Positions 1 to 8,683 of a stretch of 64,000 nt of DNA are shown here, in pieces. Source of the stretch: Roseimaritima ulvae (GTDB lineage: Bacteria; Planctomycetota; Planctomycetia; Pirellulales; Pirellulaceae). The notes beneath the pieces were generated by a model, which was not told the DNA's origin, searched no databases, and worked only from the letters and a program-made list of their open reading frames with translations. The stretch is taken from assembly GCF_008065135.1 (NCBI RefSeq), contig NZ_CP042914.1, positions 2,170,001 through 2,234,000 of the forward strand. Direction: 5' to 3'. The position numbers and the translations under genes are program-made. Position 1 is the first letter of the stretch. Each line of letters opens with the position of its first letter.

Positions 1-439
1 TCGAACGGATCAAGCAAATGTCGTCGACGACGTTGGCCAAATGCGGTACCAGTTCGGACAGTTCGGTTCCGCATTGCCCGCGCGGCTGGAACTTCCAGGG
101 GCTGGCCAGCACCTTGGAACTGGCTTGGGCGGCGTTGTCGTATTTAATCTGTCCCGGAAAGGTTTTCCCGTCGTACTTATCCAGCGTCGGTTTGGGGTCG
201 AACATGTCGATGTGGCTGGGACCGCCCTGCATCCACAACGAGATCATAGCGTTGGCCCGCGGCGGGTGCTGCGGTGGTTTGGGCTCCAGCGTATAGCTGT
301 GCGCTAATGGTTTCAGTTTCTCCGAACTGGCAACCGCATTGTCCTGTTTCAGCAGACAAGCGAGCGCGACGCTGCCCAGACTCATCGCGTTGGTCGCCAA
401 AAAGTGGCGACGCGAAGTGGCATCATTGCGAGCAAACAT
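1..439 (-). CDS. DUF1501 family protein (N-terminal part, runs off window)
   Basis: The reverse strand reads an open frame from an ATG at 439 to the window edge, so only about 146 N-terminal residues are present. The protein opens with a twin-arginine-like leader (SRRHFLATNAMSLGSVALA) and continues into the DUF1501 hallmark MQGGPSHIDMFDPKP, closely matching the complete DUF1501 protein encoded at 6241-7683. The family belongs to the sulfatase/alkaline-phosphatase-like fold and is probably exported; its substrate is unknown. It lies 11 bp downstream of the PSCyt gene on the same strand, the usual planctomycete pairing. The family call is sure; the C-terminus is not visible. Confidence 0.9.
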   Translation of the reverse strand, partial: MFARNDATSRRHFLATNAMSLGSVALACLLKQDNAVASSEKLKPLAHSYTLEPKPPQHPPRANAMISLWMQGGPSHIDMFDPKPTLDKYDGKTFPGQIKYDNAAQASSKVLASPWKFQPRGQCGTELSELVPHLANVVDDICLIRS

Positions 440-450
440 CCAAGGGCCCT

Positions 451-3093
451 CTAGTCGACGTATAAAAAATGATTCGAACTGAACAACGCCTGACAGAAGC
501 TGGTCATGGCTTCGACGGCGGGTTCCATGGCGGCCTGACCTTTGGGAGCGACCAGCGGGTCGGCAGCAAAATGAACGGTTTGAGCTTCGACGAAGGCCAC
601 TGCCTGCGTGACTTGTTCGTCCGACGGTGTGGTGGAAAACGCCAATTGCCAAGCCAGCGTGATCTGATCCGCTAACGAGTCACCTGCTTCCCGCTGCAAC
701 CGACGGGCGAAGCGTTGTGACGCGTCCAGCACAAAGGGGCTGTTCATCAGCATCAGGGATTGCGGCGACACGGTGGAGGAACTGCGGGAGGTGCAGTTCG
801 GTTCCATCCGCGGCAGATCAAACGGTGCCATCACGCTTAAAGGACGGCTGCGGCGAACCTGCACGAACACGCTCCGGCGCAAGTCTTCGTTATGCATCGG
901 CAGCACCGCGCCGGGACGTCCGGCGTTCAGATTTTCTTTGCCGATCACAAACTGGCCGACTTTATTAGCCATCACCGGTACCGCGGGGCCGCCGGCTTTG
1001 AGGTTCAAATCGCCCGCCACCGCCAACACGGTATCTCGCAAGGACTCGGCGTCCAACCGACGCACCGGCATCCGCCAATACAACTGATTGTCGGCATCGA
1101 TGCGATCGCCTTCGGCATGACGCTGCGACGACTGACGATAGGTATTGGACAGCACAATCAGGCGATGCAGATGTTTGACGCTCCAGCCATTGGCGGCAAA
1201 TTCGTCGGCCAACCAGTCCAGCAACTGCGGGTGTGTGGGGGCCACGCCCAGGGCGCCAAAGTCGGCGGGCGTAGGAACCAAGCCGCGGCCGAAATGCTGC
1301 ATCCAAATGCGATTCACGATCACCCGGGCAAACAACGGATGCTGGCCGCTGGTCAGCCACCGCGCGTAGGCCAGTCGGCGTCCGCTGGTCGGCCGCTGGG
1401 CATCGTCCACAGGCACGTCCGGCGAATCGCTGGCCGCCAGCACGGTCAGCTCGCGAGGCGGCACGACCGTGGTGGGCTGTTCGTGATCGCCACGAAAGAA
1501 CACAAACGTCTCGGCAGGCGGTTGATCTTGGGGTTCCCAGACGGCACGGACGAAACCTTCGGTCGGTTTTTTGGCACGCACTGCCGCCGCTTGATCAGCC
1601 ATCTTCTTCAGGGCGTCGGCGGCCTTGCGGTCATACAGATACAACGATCCGGCCGTGACGTTCACACTGGGATGTTCTTTCAGCAATTGTTTTTGTTCCG
1701 CCGTGCGGTCTTTGGCGGGCGTCTTGCGAGCTTCTGCCAGGGGGCCGCGTAAGGCTTCATCCAGCTTGGCCAGTTCTCGCTGCACGGTGGCTTCGATGAA
1801 TTCGTTTTGTTTGACCGTGCGTTGGGCCAAAATCTTTTTGGCTTCGACTTCCAGTTCCGCCGCCTTCGCTCGATCCGCGTCGGTGTACAGCGAGATTTTT
1901 CGTTTGGCGGGCGGCGACCATTTTTTAGGATTCAGGGCGGGTTCAAAGATTGCCCGGAAAGCGTAGTAGTCTTCTTGAGTGATGGGGTCGTAACGATGGT
2001 TGTGGCACTGGGCACAACCGACCGTCAGGCCCAGCAAGGACGTCGAAACAATCTCGATCGTTTTGACCATCACTTCATTGCTGGCCAACGCCTTGTCCAC
2101 GCCGCCGATGCCCGTGCCGTCGGGTGCCATTCGCAGAAACCCGGTCGCCACCAGCTTTTCGGTTTGCTCCGCATTCAAATTTTTCAGCGGTGGCGTTAGC
2201 AGTTCGTCGCCGGCCAACTGTTCGACTACAAACTGATCAAAGGGTTTGTCTTGATTGAAGGAGTCGATCACGTAGTCGCGATAGCGATAGGCGTGGGGCC
2301 GAAGCGGATCTTCTGTCGCGTAGCCTTCGGAATCGGCATAGCCGGCCACGTCCAGCCAATGCCGACCCCAGCGTTGACCATACAGCGGAGACGCCAGCAA
2401 ACGCTCGAGCAAACGCGGGTAAGCATCGGGGCGGGCGTCGTTGACGAAGGCTTGGACTTCGGCGGGAGTGGGCGGAACGCCCAACAGATCAAAGGTCACG
2501 CGCCGGATCAGCGTGGCGGCATCGGCCTGCGGTGACAGCGTCAACCCCGCCGGTTGTTGCCGGGCCAGGATGAAACGATCGATGGGCGTTTCGGCGGACG
2601 AGGCGTCGGGTACTTCCGGCACCGGCGATCGCTGGACTGGTTGGAAAGCCCAGTAGGAACGCTCTTGGGCCGTGATGTAGTTGTCCGGGTTTAAGTCATC
2701 CGGTTCGGCTTGCGTGGCGATCGCACCGTCGGCGATCCATTGCTCGAGCGTGGCCAGCTCGTCGGCCGTCAGTCGCAGCGGAACATCTTCGGGCGGCATG
2801 TCGCCATCCCGCACCCGCTGCCACAACAGGCTTTCGTCGGCATGCCCCGGCACCAGCGCCTCGCCGGAATCTCCCCCCGCGGCGATCAAGCGTCGCAGTC
2901 GCAGGTCCAAACCTCCCTCGCGTACACCGGCTTCCCCATGGCAGTGAAAACAATGTGTTTTCAGGATCGGCCGCACGTCGCGTTCGTAAGTGAGCTGCTC
3001 CGCGGCAACGGCTGGTTTCGCTGCATGCGTGGTGGCGGACAACCACGGCAGCAGAGCTCCGAGCAAACAACAACAGAGCGATCGTGCAAGCAT
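451..3093 (-). CDS. Planctomycete cytochrome C / DUF1549 / DUF1553 protein
   Basis: An 880-residue protein with an N-terminal signal sequence (hydrophobic stretch to about residue 24). A PSCyt1-type cytochrome c domain follows, with the heme-binding CxxCH at residues 48-52 (CFHCH). The DUF1549 (PSCyt2) part contains GQRWGRHWLDVAGYADSEGY and a second CxxCH-like site (GCAQCHNH). The C-terminal DUF1553 part has RVIVNRIWMQHFGRGLV. Such proteins are abundant in Planctomycetes, are thought to act in the periplasm or paryphoplasm, and are always paired with DUF1501 proteins; no reaction is established. Unlike its divergent homologue at 3289, it has no golvesin-like insert, only a short charged coiled region in the middle. 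Confidence 0.93.
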   Translation of the reverse strand: MLARSLCCCLLGALLPWLSATTHAAKPAVAAEQLTYERDVRPILKTHCFHCHGEAGVREGGLDLRLRRLIAAGGDSGEALVPGHADESLLWQRVRDGDMPPEDVPLRLTADELATLEQWIADGAIATQAEPDDLNPDNYITAQERSYWAFQPVQRSPVPEVPDASSAETPIDRFILARQQPAGLTLSPQADAATLIRRVTFDLLGVPPTPAEVQAFVNDARPDAYPRLLERLLASPLYGQRWGRHWLDVAGYADSEGYATEDPLRPHAYRYRDYVIDSFNQDKPFDQFVVEQLAGDELLTPPLKNLNAEQTEKLVATGFLRMAPDGTGIGGVDKALASNEVMVKTIEIVSTSLLGLTVGCAQCHNHRYDPITQEDYYAFRAIFEPALNPKKWSPPAKRKISLYTDADRAKAAELEVEAKKILAQRTVKQNEFIEATVQRELAKLDEALRGPLAEARKTPAKDRTAEQKQLLKEHPSVNVTAGSLYLYDRKAADALKKMADQAAAVRAKKPTEGFVRAVWEPQDQPPAETFVFFRGDHEQPTTVVPPRELTVLAASDSPDVPVDDAQRPTSGRRLAYARWLTSGQHPLFARVIVNRIWMQHFGRGLVPTPADFGALGVAPTHPQLLDWLADEFAANGWSVKHLHRLIVLSNTYRQSSQRHAEGDRIDADNQLYWRMPVRRLDAESLRDTVLAVAGDLNLKAGGPAVPVMANKVGQFVIGKENLNAGRPGAVLPMHNEDLRRSVFVQVRRSRPLSVMAPFDLPRMEPNCTSRSSSTVSPQSLMLMNSPFVLDASQRFARRLQREAGDSLADQITLAWQLAFSTTPSDEQVTQAVAFVEAQTVHFAADPLVAPKGQAAMEPAVEAMTSFCQALFSSNHFLYVD

Positions 3094-3104
3094 CGGTGGA
3101 TCCT

Positions 3105-3163
3105 CGTAGCCGAACCTGCCAGAGATTGGGTGAGCCGTCCAAAGGCTGGCGGCTTCGGCTACG
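3105..3163. repeat. GTAG/GCCA hairpin pair, degenerate
   Basis: Head-to-head pair of the interspersed GTAG element. The left arm starts CGTAGCCGAACCTGCCAGAG and the right arm ends GGCGGCTTCGGCTACG. Both stems carry mismatches, so this copy looks decayed. It lies in the shared upstream region (3094-3288) of the two divergent PSCyt genes; I see no convincing promoter there. Confidence 0.7.
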
Positions 3164-3288
3164 TATGAAGGCGGGATGGATTGGGGTGGGGGACAGAATT
3201 ATAGGCCTAGTCCCACCCCCGATGCAACTTTTTCATTTTTCTGTCGTAACGTGCGCCCCACTCCCATAAGGTTCGTTATAGTGGTGCC

Positions 3289-6225
3289 ATGGCCGCTCAC
3301 CCCCCTCCCCACCTCCTGGCAGTTCTCGCTGCCGTGCTGGCAACATTCACGTTCCTGGCACCGCCCAGCCTCGCCGCAGAGCCTGACGCTGCGACAGCGG
3401 AGGCGAATGAACTGTTCGAAAAACACGTTCGTCCAACTCTGTTGGAACATTGCATTCGTTGCCATGGCGATAAGAAACAGCAGGGCGGGCTGCGGTTGGA
3501 TTCGCGTGAAGGCTGGATGACGGGCGGGGATTCCGGTCCGGCCATCGTGCCCGGCCAGCCCGACGACAGCTTGTTCGTGCAAGCCATCCGCTACACCGAC
3601 AACAACTTGGAAATGCCGCCCAAGGGAGTGTTGCCACAAACGACCATCGCGGCGATCGAACAATGGGTGCGGTTGGGCGCTGCCGACCCGCGCACATTGG
3701 ACGCAAGTGGCGAACCGTCCGCGACGTCGTCGGGTCCGCCCACGGTCGAACAAGGGCGATCGTTCTGGGCTTTCCAGCCGGTTCAGACCTCGATGCCGCC
3801 AGCGGTGAACGACGGCGATTGGCCCGACACGGATATCGACCGTTTTGTGTTGGCCAAGCTGGAACAAAACGGCATGACGCCCGCTGGTGATGCCACGCGT
3901 CTGGATTTGGTTCGCCGTGTTTATTTTGATCTGATCGGCCTGCCTCCCACGCCGCAACAAATCGAACAATTCGTCAACGACCCCTCGCCCTCAGCCTATG
4001 CCGATCTGGTCGACCGCCTGTTGGACTCGCCGCAGTTCGGGGAGCACTGGGGACGACACTGGTTAAGCGTCGTGCGTTACGCACAGTCCAGTGGCGGTGG
4101 CCGCACGCTGTTGTTCCCGGAAGCCTGGCGGTATCGCGACTACGTCATCGATAGCTTTAATCAAGACGTTCCCTACGACCAATTTGTCCGCGAGCAGTTG
4201 GCCGGAGACCTGTTGGAGTACGACGACTGGCGCGACCGACGGCGGAAGTTAATCGCCACGGCGTTTCTGTTGCTGGGGCCGACCAACTACGAACTGCAGG
4301 ACAAAGACATTCTGGAGATGGACGTCGTCGATGAACAGCTCGACACGTTCGGCAAAAGCGTGCTGGGCATGACGATCGGCTGTGCGCGATGTCACGATCA
4401 CAAGTTTGATCCGATCCCCACCCAGGACTATTACGCTTTGGCGGGCATTTTCAAAAGCACCAAAGCCATGATCCACAGCAATGTGTCGCAGTGGAATACG
4501 GTTGAACTGCCGTTGGATCCAAAGCAAGCCGCAGAGCGGAAGGAACGCCAAGCCGAAATCGCGGAGGTCCGCGCGGAATTGGCCGTAGCTACCAAAGCGT
4601 GGGTGGACGCCGGCGGTATGCCCGATGAGTCGAAGGGCAAGCAAGTGCGGTCGATCGATCGCAAGTCCCTTCCGGGGGTCGTGGTGGACGATGACGAAGC
4701 GGAAACCATCGGTGAGTGGATGGAATCGACTTCGCAGCCCGGTTTTGTGGGACGACGTTACCTGCATGATTCGGCGGCCGAACCGGGCAAGAAACGCGTG
4801 ATTTATCGTCCGCAACTGCCGCGTTCGGGACGCTACCAGGTTCAGCTCAGCTACGCCGCCGGCCCCAACCGTTCCACTCGGGCCCAGGTTCAGATACGGC
4901 ACCGCGATGGTGAATCAACCGTGAAGGTCAATCAACGCAAAACACCGGAGCTGGACGGCAAGCTGTCTTTGCTGGGCACGTTTGCGTTTGACGTCGACGG
5001 CGAAAATCCTCCCCAAGTCACGATCTCGAATCAAGGCCCACAAGATGGTGTGGTGATCGCCGATGCGGTGGTGTTTATTTCGGTTACTACCAAAGACACC
5101 CAACCGGTGGCAGAACAGCCTGTCGACCCGCTGGCCGAGGCGGAAGGCAAAGCCGCGGAGGCCGCACTGGCAAAACTCAAGAAACGTGTCGACACGTTGA
5201 CGGGGGAATTGAAAGCCTTGGAGAAATCGTTGCCGACGGCGCCCAAGGTGATGGCAACGGCCGACGATCCGGATGCCGGCGACATTCCCATTGCGATTCG
5301 CGGAGTGGTTCACAACGCCGGACCGATGACCCCGCGAGGCACCCTGCAAGTCGCTTCGCATGAACCCTTTGCCTCGATCCCCGCAGGCCAGAGCGGCCGC
5401 CGCGAACTGGCCGACTGGACCTGTGATCCCCGCAACCCACTGACCTCCCGCGTGATCGTTAATCGCATCTGGCAATGGACCATCGGTCGCGGTTTGGTGT
5501 CCACAGTGGACAATTTTGGCTCCATGGGACAGACGCCCACGCATCCGGAGCTGCTGGACTATCTGGCGGCGTCGTTTGTCGAAAACCAATGGTCGATCAA
5601 GACGCTGATTCGTAAGATCCTGCTGTCGCGGACGTATCGGTTGCAGACGCTGTCCAGCGCACAGACCGACCCCACCGATCCCCACAATCAGTGGCTCTCC
5701 CATGCCCACCGCAAACGACTGCACGCCGAGCAAATTCGCGACGCGTTGTTGGCCATCAGTGGCAAATTGGATGCTACTCAAGCGGGCCCGAACCTGAGGG
5801 AAGGCACGCGTTCGGAGTACGGCTACAAATTCACCAGCACGCGGCGGAGCGTGTATGTGCCGGTGTTTCGCAATCGCTTGCCGGAACTGTTCGAAGTGTT
5901 TGATTTTCCCGATCCGAATATTCAAAGCGGATCGCGAAACGTCAGCACGATCGCTTCGCAGGCACTATTGTTGATGAATCATCCCTTGGTGATCGAACAA
6001 TCGCAAACGGCCGCCGAGCGGTTGCTGCAGCGAGACCTGGACGATGATCCCGCACGAATTCGCTTTGCTTATCGGCAGGTTCTGGGCCGGCCGCCGAACG
6101 AGGACGAGCTGGCCATCATGTTCGACTTCATCGACGGCCAGCAGGACAGTGGCCAGCGACAAGCGGCTTGGACGCTGATGTACCAGACGTTATTCCAAAG
6201 CATCGACTTTCGACATTTGAACTAG
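3289..6225 (+). CDS. Planctomycete cytochrome C / DUF1549 / golvesin-like / DUF1553 protein
   Basis: A 978-residue exported protein (signal peptide to about residue 29, ending SLAA). The PSCyt1 domain has CIRCHG at 55-60. DUF1549 follows with GEHWGRHWLSVVRYAQ and GCARCHDHKFDPI, and DUF1553 occupies the last 260 residues (RVIVNRIWQWTIGRGLV). Between them, residues about 480-600 form a separate beta domain (RPQLPRSGRYQVQLSYAAG, then VKVNQRK, then GVVIADAVVF). This matches the golvesin/xly carbohydrate-binding pattern, and a coiled segment follows it. The gene is 15 bp upstream of a DUF1501 gene, so the two are probably cotranscribed. An envelope role in polysaccharide handling is inferred from the added domain, not shown. 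Confidence 0.92.
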   Translation: MAAHPPPHLLAVLAAVLATFTFLAPPSLAAEPDAATAEANELFEKHVRPTLLEHCIRCHGDKKQQGGLRLDSREGWMTGGDSGPAIVPGQPDDSLFVQAIRYTDNNLEMPPKGVLPQTTIAAIEQWVRLGAADPRTLDASGEPSATSSGPPTVEQGRSFWAFQPVQTSMPPAVNDGDWPDTDIDRFVLAKLEQNGMTPAGDATRLDLVRRVYFDLIGLPPTPQQIEQFVNDPSPSAYADLVDRLLDSPQFGEHWGRHWLSVVRYAQSSGGGRTLLFPEAWRYRDYVIDSFNQDVPYDQFVREQLAGDLLEYDDWRDRRRKLIATAFLLLGPTNYELQDKDILEMDVVDEQLDTFGKSVLGMTIGCARCHDHKFDPIPTQDYYALAGIFKSTKAMIHSNVSQWNTVELPLDPKQAAERKERQAEIAEVRAELAVATKAWVDAGGMPDESKGKQVRSIDRKSLPGVVVDDDEAETIGEWMESTSQPGFVGRRYLHDSAAEPGKKRVIYRPQLPRSGRYQVQLSYAAGPNRSTRAQVQIRHRDGESTVKVNQRKTPELDGKLSLLGTFAFDVDGENPPQVTISNQGPQDGVVIADAVVFISVTTKDTQPVAEQPVDPLAEAEGKAAEAALAKLKKRVDTLTGELKALEKSLPTAPKVMATADDPDAGDIPIAIRGVVHNAGPMTPRGTLQVASHEPFASIPAGQSGRRELADWTCDPRNPLTSRVIVNRIWQWTIGRGLVSTVDNFGSMGQTPTHPELLDYLAASFVENQWSIKTLIRKILLSRTYRLQTLSSAQTDPTDPHNQWLSHAHRKRLHAEQIRDALLAISGKLDATQAGPNLREGTRSEYGYKFTSTRRSVYVPVFRNRLPELFEVFDFPDPNIQSGSRNVSTIASQALLLMNHPLVIEQSQTAAERLLQRDLDDDPARIRFAYRQVLGRPPNEDELAIMFDFIDGQQDSGQRQAAWTLMYQTLFQSIDFRHLN

Positions 6226-6240
6226 ACGCGAGGTATTTGC

Positions 6241-7683
6241 ATGCTGCCCACTCCTGTCAGTCGACGCCAAGCCCTGAAGTCCTTAGGGTGCGGGTTTGGC
6301 TATCTGTCGGCCGCCGCGTTGGCAAACCGGCAAGCGGTCGCCAGCCAACCGGCTCCGTCCGCGGTCGACAACCCGCTGCAAGCGAAAGTGCCGCACTTGG
6401 TGCCACGCGCCAAACGCGTGATCTTTCTGTTTATGCAGGGCGGCCCCAGTCACGTCGATACGTTCGACTACAAGCCACTGCTGGCCAAGCATGACGGCGA
6501 AGCCAGGGCGTTTGACGATGCCCGGGTGCTGGCGAAAACCAAACAGATCACCAAACACCGTGTGTTCCAATCGCCTTGGAAGTTCAAACAATACGGACAA
6601 TGTGGCCAGTCGGTGTCGGAATTGTTTCCGCATATCGGCAGCTGTGTTGATGACTTATGTTTCCTGAAAGGCATGCATACCGACGGCGTTGCGCATGGGC
6701 CTTCGACCCTGTTCCTGCATACCGGATCGATCAACCTGATACGACCATCGGTCGGCTCCTGGGTGTTGTATGGGCTGGGCAGCGAGAACGAAAACCTGCC
6801 GGGGTTCGTCACCCTGCAGCCTTCGATGGGCAACGGTGGCCCGCGAAACTATGGCAATGCCTTTCTGCCGGCACATTATCAAGGCACCGCGGTGGGGCGG
6901 GCCGGCGTGGCCGCTTCGCAAGCTCAGATCCGCAACCTCAGCAATCCCCTGTTAAGTCCCGCCGAGCAACGGAAGCAGTTTGAACTATTGCGTCAGGTCA
7001 ACTCGCTGCAGCTGGCCCGCAACGCTGGCGACCAGGAACTGGAAGCTGTCATCCAGTCCTACGAGCTGGCTTGGCGAATGCAACACAACGCGCCCGACCG
7101 GTTGGATATCTCCGATGAACCGGAACACATCCAACGCATGTACGGGATCGGCGAAAAAGGCACCGACGATTTTGGACAGCAATGCTTGATGGCTCGTCGC
7201 CTGGCCGAATCCGGCGTGCGATACATCCAGGTCAACTACGGCGACAACACCAACAATCCGCGTTGGGACCAGCACTCCAATCTACCGCGGCACGCCGATC
7301 ACGCGTTTAACACCGATAAACCAGTAGCCGGTTTGCTGAAGGATCTGAAACAACGCGGCTTGCTGGAGGATACCCTGGTCTGGTGGGGCGGTGAGTTCGG
7401 CCGGACGCCCTATGCGCAAGCCAACGGCACCGGACGCGATCACAATCCCTACGGGTTTACCATCTTCCTGGCCGGAGGGGGCGTCAAAGCTGGGTACAGC
7501 TATGGCGAAACCGATGAGTTCGGTCATCATGCCATCCAGGGCAAGGTCCACATGCACGACTGGCACGCCACTTTGCTGCATCTGATGGGATTGGATCACG
7601 AGCGGCTGACGTTCATGCACAACGGTCGCCCCTTCCGACTGACCGACGTCCACGGCGAAGTGGTCAAGGAAATCTTCGCCTAG
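6241..7683 (+). CDS. DUF1501 family protein
   Basis: A 480-residue protein with a Tat-like leader (SRRQALKSLGCGFGYLSAAA), the family hallmark FLMQGGPSHVDTFDYKP, and C-terminal metal-site-like motifs (WWGGEFGRTPYAQ, GRDHNPYGF, HMHDWHATLLHLMG). These resemble the sulfatase/alkaline phosphatase superfamily, but the enzymatic activity is unproven. It follows the PSCyt gene at 3289-6225 by 15 bp and is the full-length counterpart of the truncated gene at the left edge. The two pairs are probably ancient duplicates rather than recent copies, because the proteins differ throughout. Confidence 0.93.
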   Translation: MLPTPVSRRQALKSLGCGFGYLSAAALANRQAVASQPAPSAVDNPLQAKVPHLVPRAKRVIFLFMQGGPSHVDTFDYKPLLAKHDGEARAFDDARVLAKTKQITKHRVFQSPWKFKQYGQCGQSVSELFPHIGSCVDDLCFLKGMHTDGVAHGPSTLFLHTGSINLIRPSVGSWVLYGLGSENENLPGFVTLQPSMGNGGPRNYGNAFLPAHYQGTAVGRAGVAASQAQIRNLSNPLLSPAEQRKQFELLRQVNSLQLARNAGDQELEAVIQSYELAWRMQHNAPDRLDISDEPEHIQRMYGIGEKGTDDFGQQCLMARRLAESGVRYIQVNYGDNTNNPRWDQHSNLPRHADHAFNTDKPVAGLLKDLKQRGLLEDTLVWWGGEFGRTPYAQANGTGRDHNPYGFTIFLAGGGVKAGYSYGETDEFGHHAIQGKVHMHDWHATLLHLMGLDHERLTFMHNGRPFRLTDVHGEVVKEIFA

Positions 7684-7702
7684 CTGGTCAACGCCGCTCT
7701 TT

Positions 7703-7921
7703 CGTAGCTACGCTCGCCAGAGCGTGGAATTCCGTAGCTACGCTCGCCAGAGCGTGGGGACCGCGCATCACCCCTGCCCTTCGCCTTCTGCCGCCAAGCC
7801 CACCGTCTGGCGACGGTAGCTACGATCCACCTTCTGGCGAAGGTAGCTACGTCTGTTCCAATCTCTGGCGAGATCGGCTACGGGTGGTCCCCCGGTCCAA
7901 TCTCTCTCCAGATCGGATACG
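7703..7921. repeat. Cluster of five to six GTAG/GCCA hairpins with different stems
   Basis: Fills the gap between the DUF1501 gene and the ABC operon. Two direct copies of GTAGCTACGCTCGCCAGAGC (stem ACGCTC/GAGCGT) are followed by three inverted copies. Their stems are ACCGTC/GACGGT, ACCTTC/GAAGGT and ATCTC/GAGAT, each around the complementary loop TGGC and ending in GGTAGCTAC or GGCTAC. A decayed sixth copy ends GGATACG at 7921. Stem sequences differ but each pairs with itself. Confidence 0.85.
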
Positions 7922-7945
7922 CTAGGACTCTCCAGGGAGAGTTCT

Positions 7946-8680
7946 ATGACCAGCGAAGCCAGCAGCATTATCCAAGCGGTTAACGTCACCAAAACCTTTG
8001 CTCAATCGGCATTGCCGGTGCAAGCGGTGCGAGGGATCGATTTGACGATCCACAAGGGGGAGATGGTGTCGATTGTGGGGCCCTCGGGGTCGGGCAAAAG
8101 CACGTTGTTGACGCTGTTGGGCGCGATCGACGCGCCGACCAGCGGGCAAGTGATTCTGGAAGGCACCGATTGCGCCACGCTGGACGATGCCCAGCGGACG
8201 ATGTTGCGGCGTCGCCGAATCGGGTTTGTGTTTCAAGCCTTCAACCTGCTGCCCACGCTTACAGCGGTGGAGAACGTGGCGCTGCCGCTGGAGCTGGATG
8301 GGGTCGCAGAAGCGGAGGCCGTGCAGCGGGCCGCCGACGCGTTGGCGGGCGTCGGTCTGGAAAAGCGTCGCGACCATTTGCCCAGCATGCTGTCGGGCGG
8401 GGAACAGCAACGGGTCGCCATCGCTCGTGCCCTGGTGATCGATCCCGCGCTGGTGATGGCGGACGAGCCGACCGGCAACCTTGATTCGGTCAGCAGTCGG
8501 CAAGTTACCGATCTGCTGCGTCAATTGGTCGACGAACAGCAGCAGACCGTGGTGATGGTGACACACGACATGGAAGTCGCCAACCGCGCGGACCGGATCG
8601 TGCATGTGCGCGACGGACAGATCGATCCCCAGCCGTTTCACTCGGTTTCCGGCGGCGACCCAACAACCGAGGCGCAGTAA
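7946..8680 (+). CDS. ABC transporter ATP-binding protein, LolD/MacB type
   Basis: A 244-residue nucleotide-binding subunit. Walker A is GPSGSGKS at 45-52, the signature LSGGEQQ at 149-155, Walker B ALVMADEP at 168-175 and the switch His in MVTHD. Length and motifs fit the MacB/LolD/FtsE class that powers mechanotransmission or lipoprotein-type exporters. The start is supported by a good Shine-Dalgarno (GGGAGAG) 5 bp before the ATG. The permease gene begins 3 bp after the stop, so the two form one operon. The substrate cannot be read from sequence. Confidence 0.93.
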   Translation: MTSEASSIIQAVNVTKTFAQSALPVQAVRGIDLTIHKGEMVSIVGPSGSGKSTLLTLLGAIDAPTSGQVILEGTDCATLDDAQRTMLRRRRIGFVFQAFNLLPTLTAVENVALPLELDGVAEAEAVQRAADALAGVGLEKRRDHLPSMLSGGEQQRVAIARALVIDPALVMADEPTGNLDSVSSRQVTDLLRQLVDEQQQTVVMVTHDMEVANRADRIVHVRDGQIDPQPFHSVSGGDPTTEAQ

Positions 8681-8683
8681 GTC

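Noticed and set aside
892-1752. 286-residue plus-strand open frame inside the PSCyt gene
   Set aside because: Shadow of the 451-3093 minus-strand gene, with no start signal and no family features.
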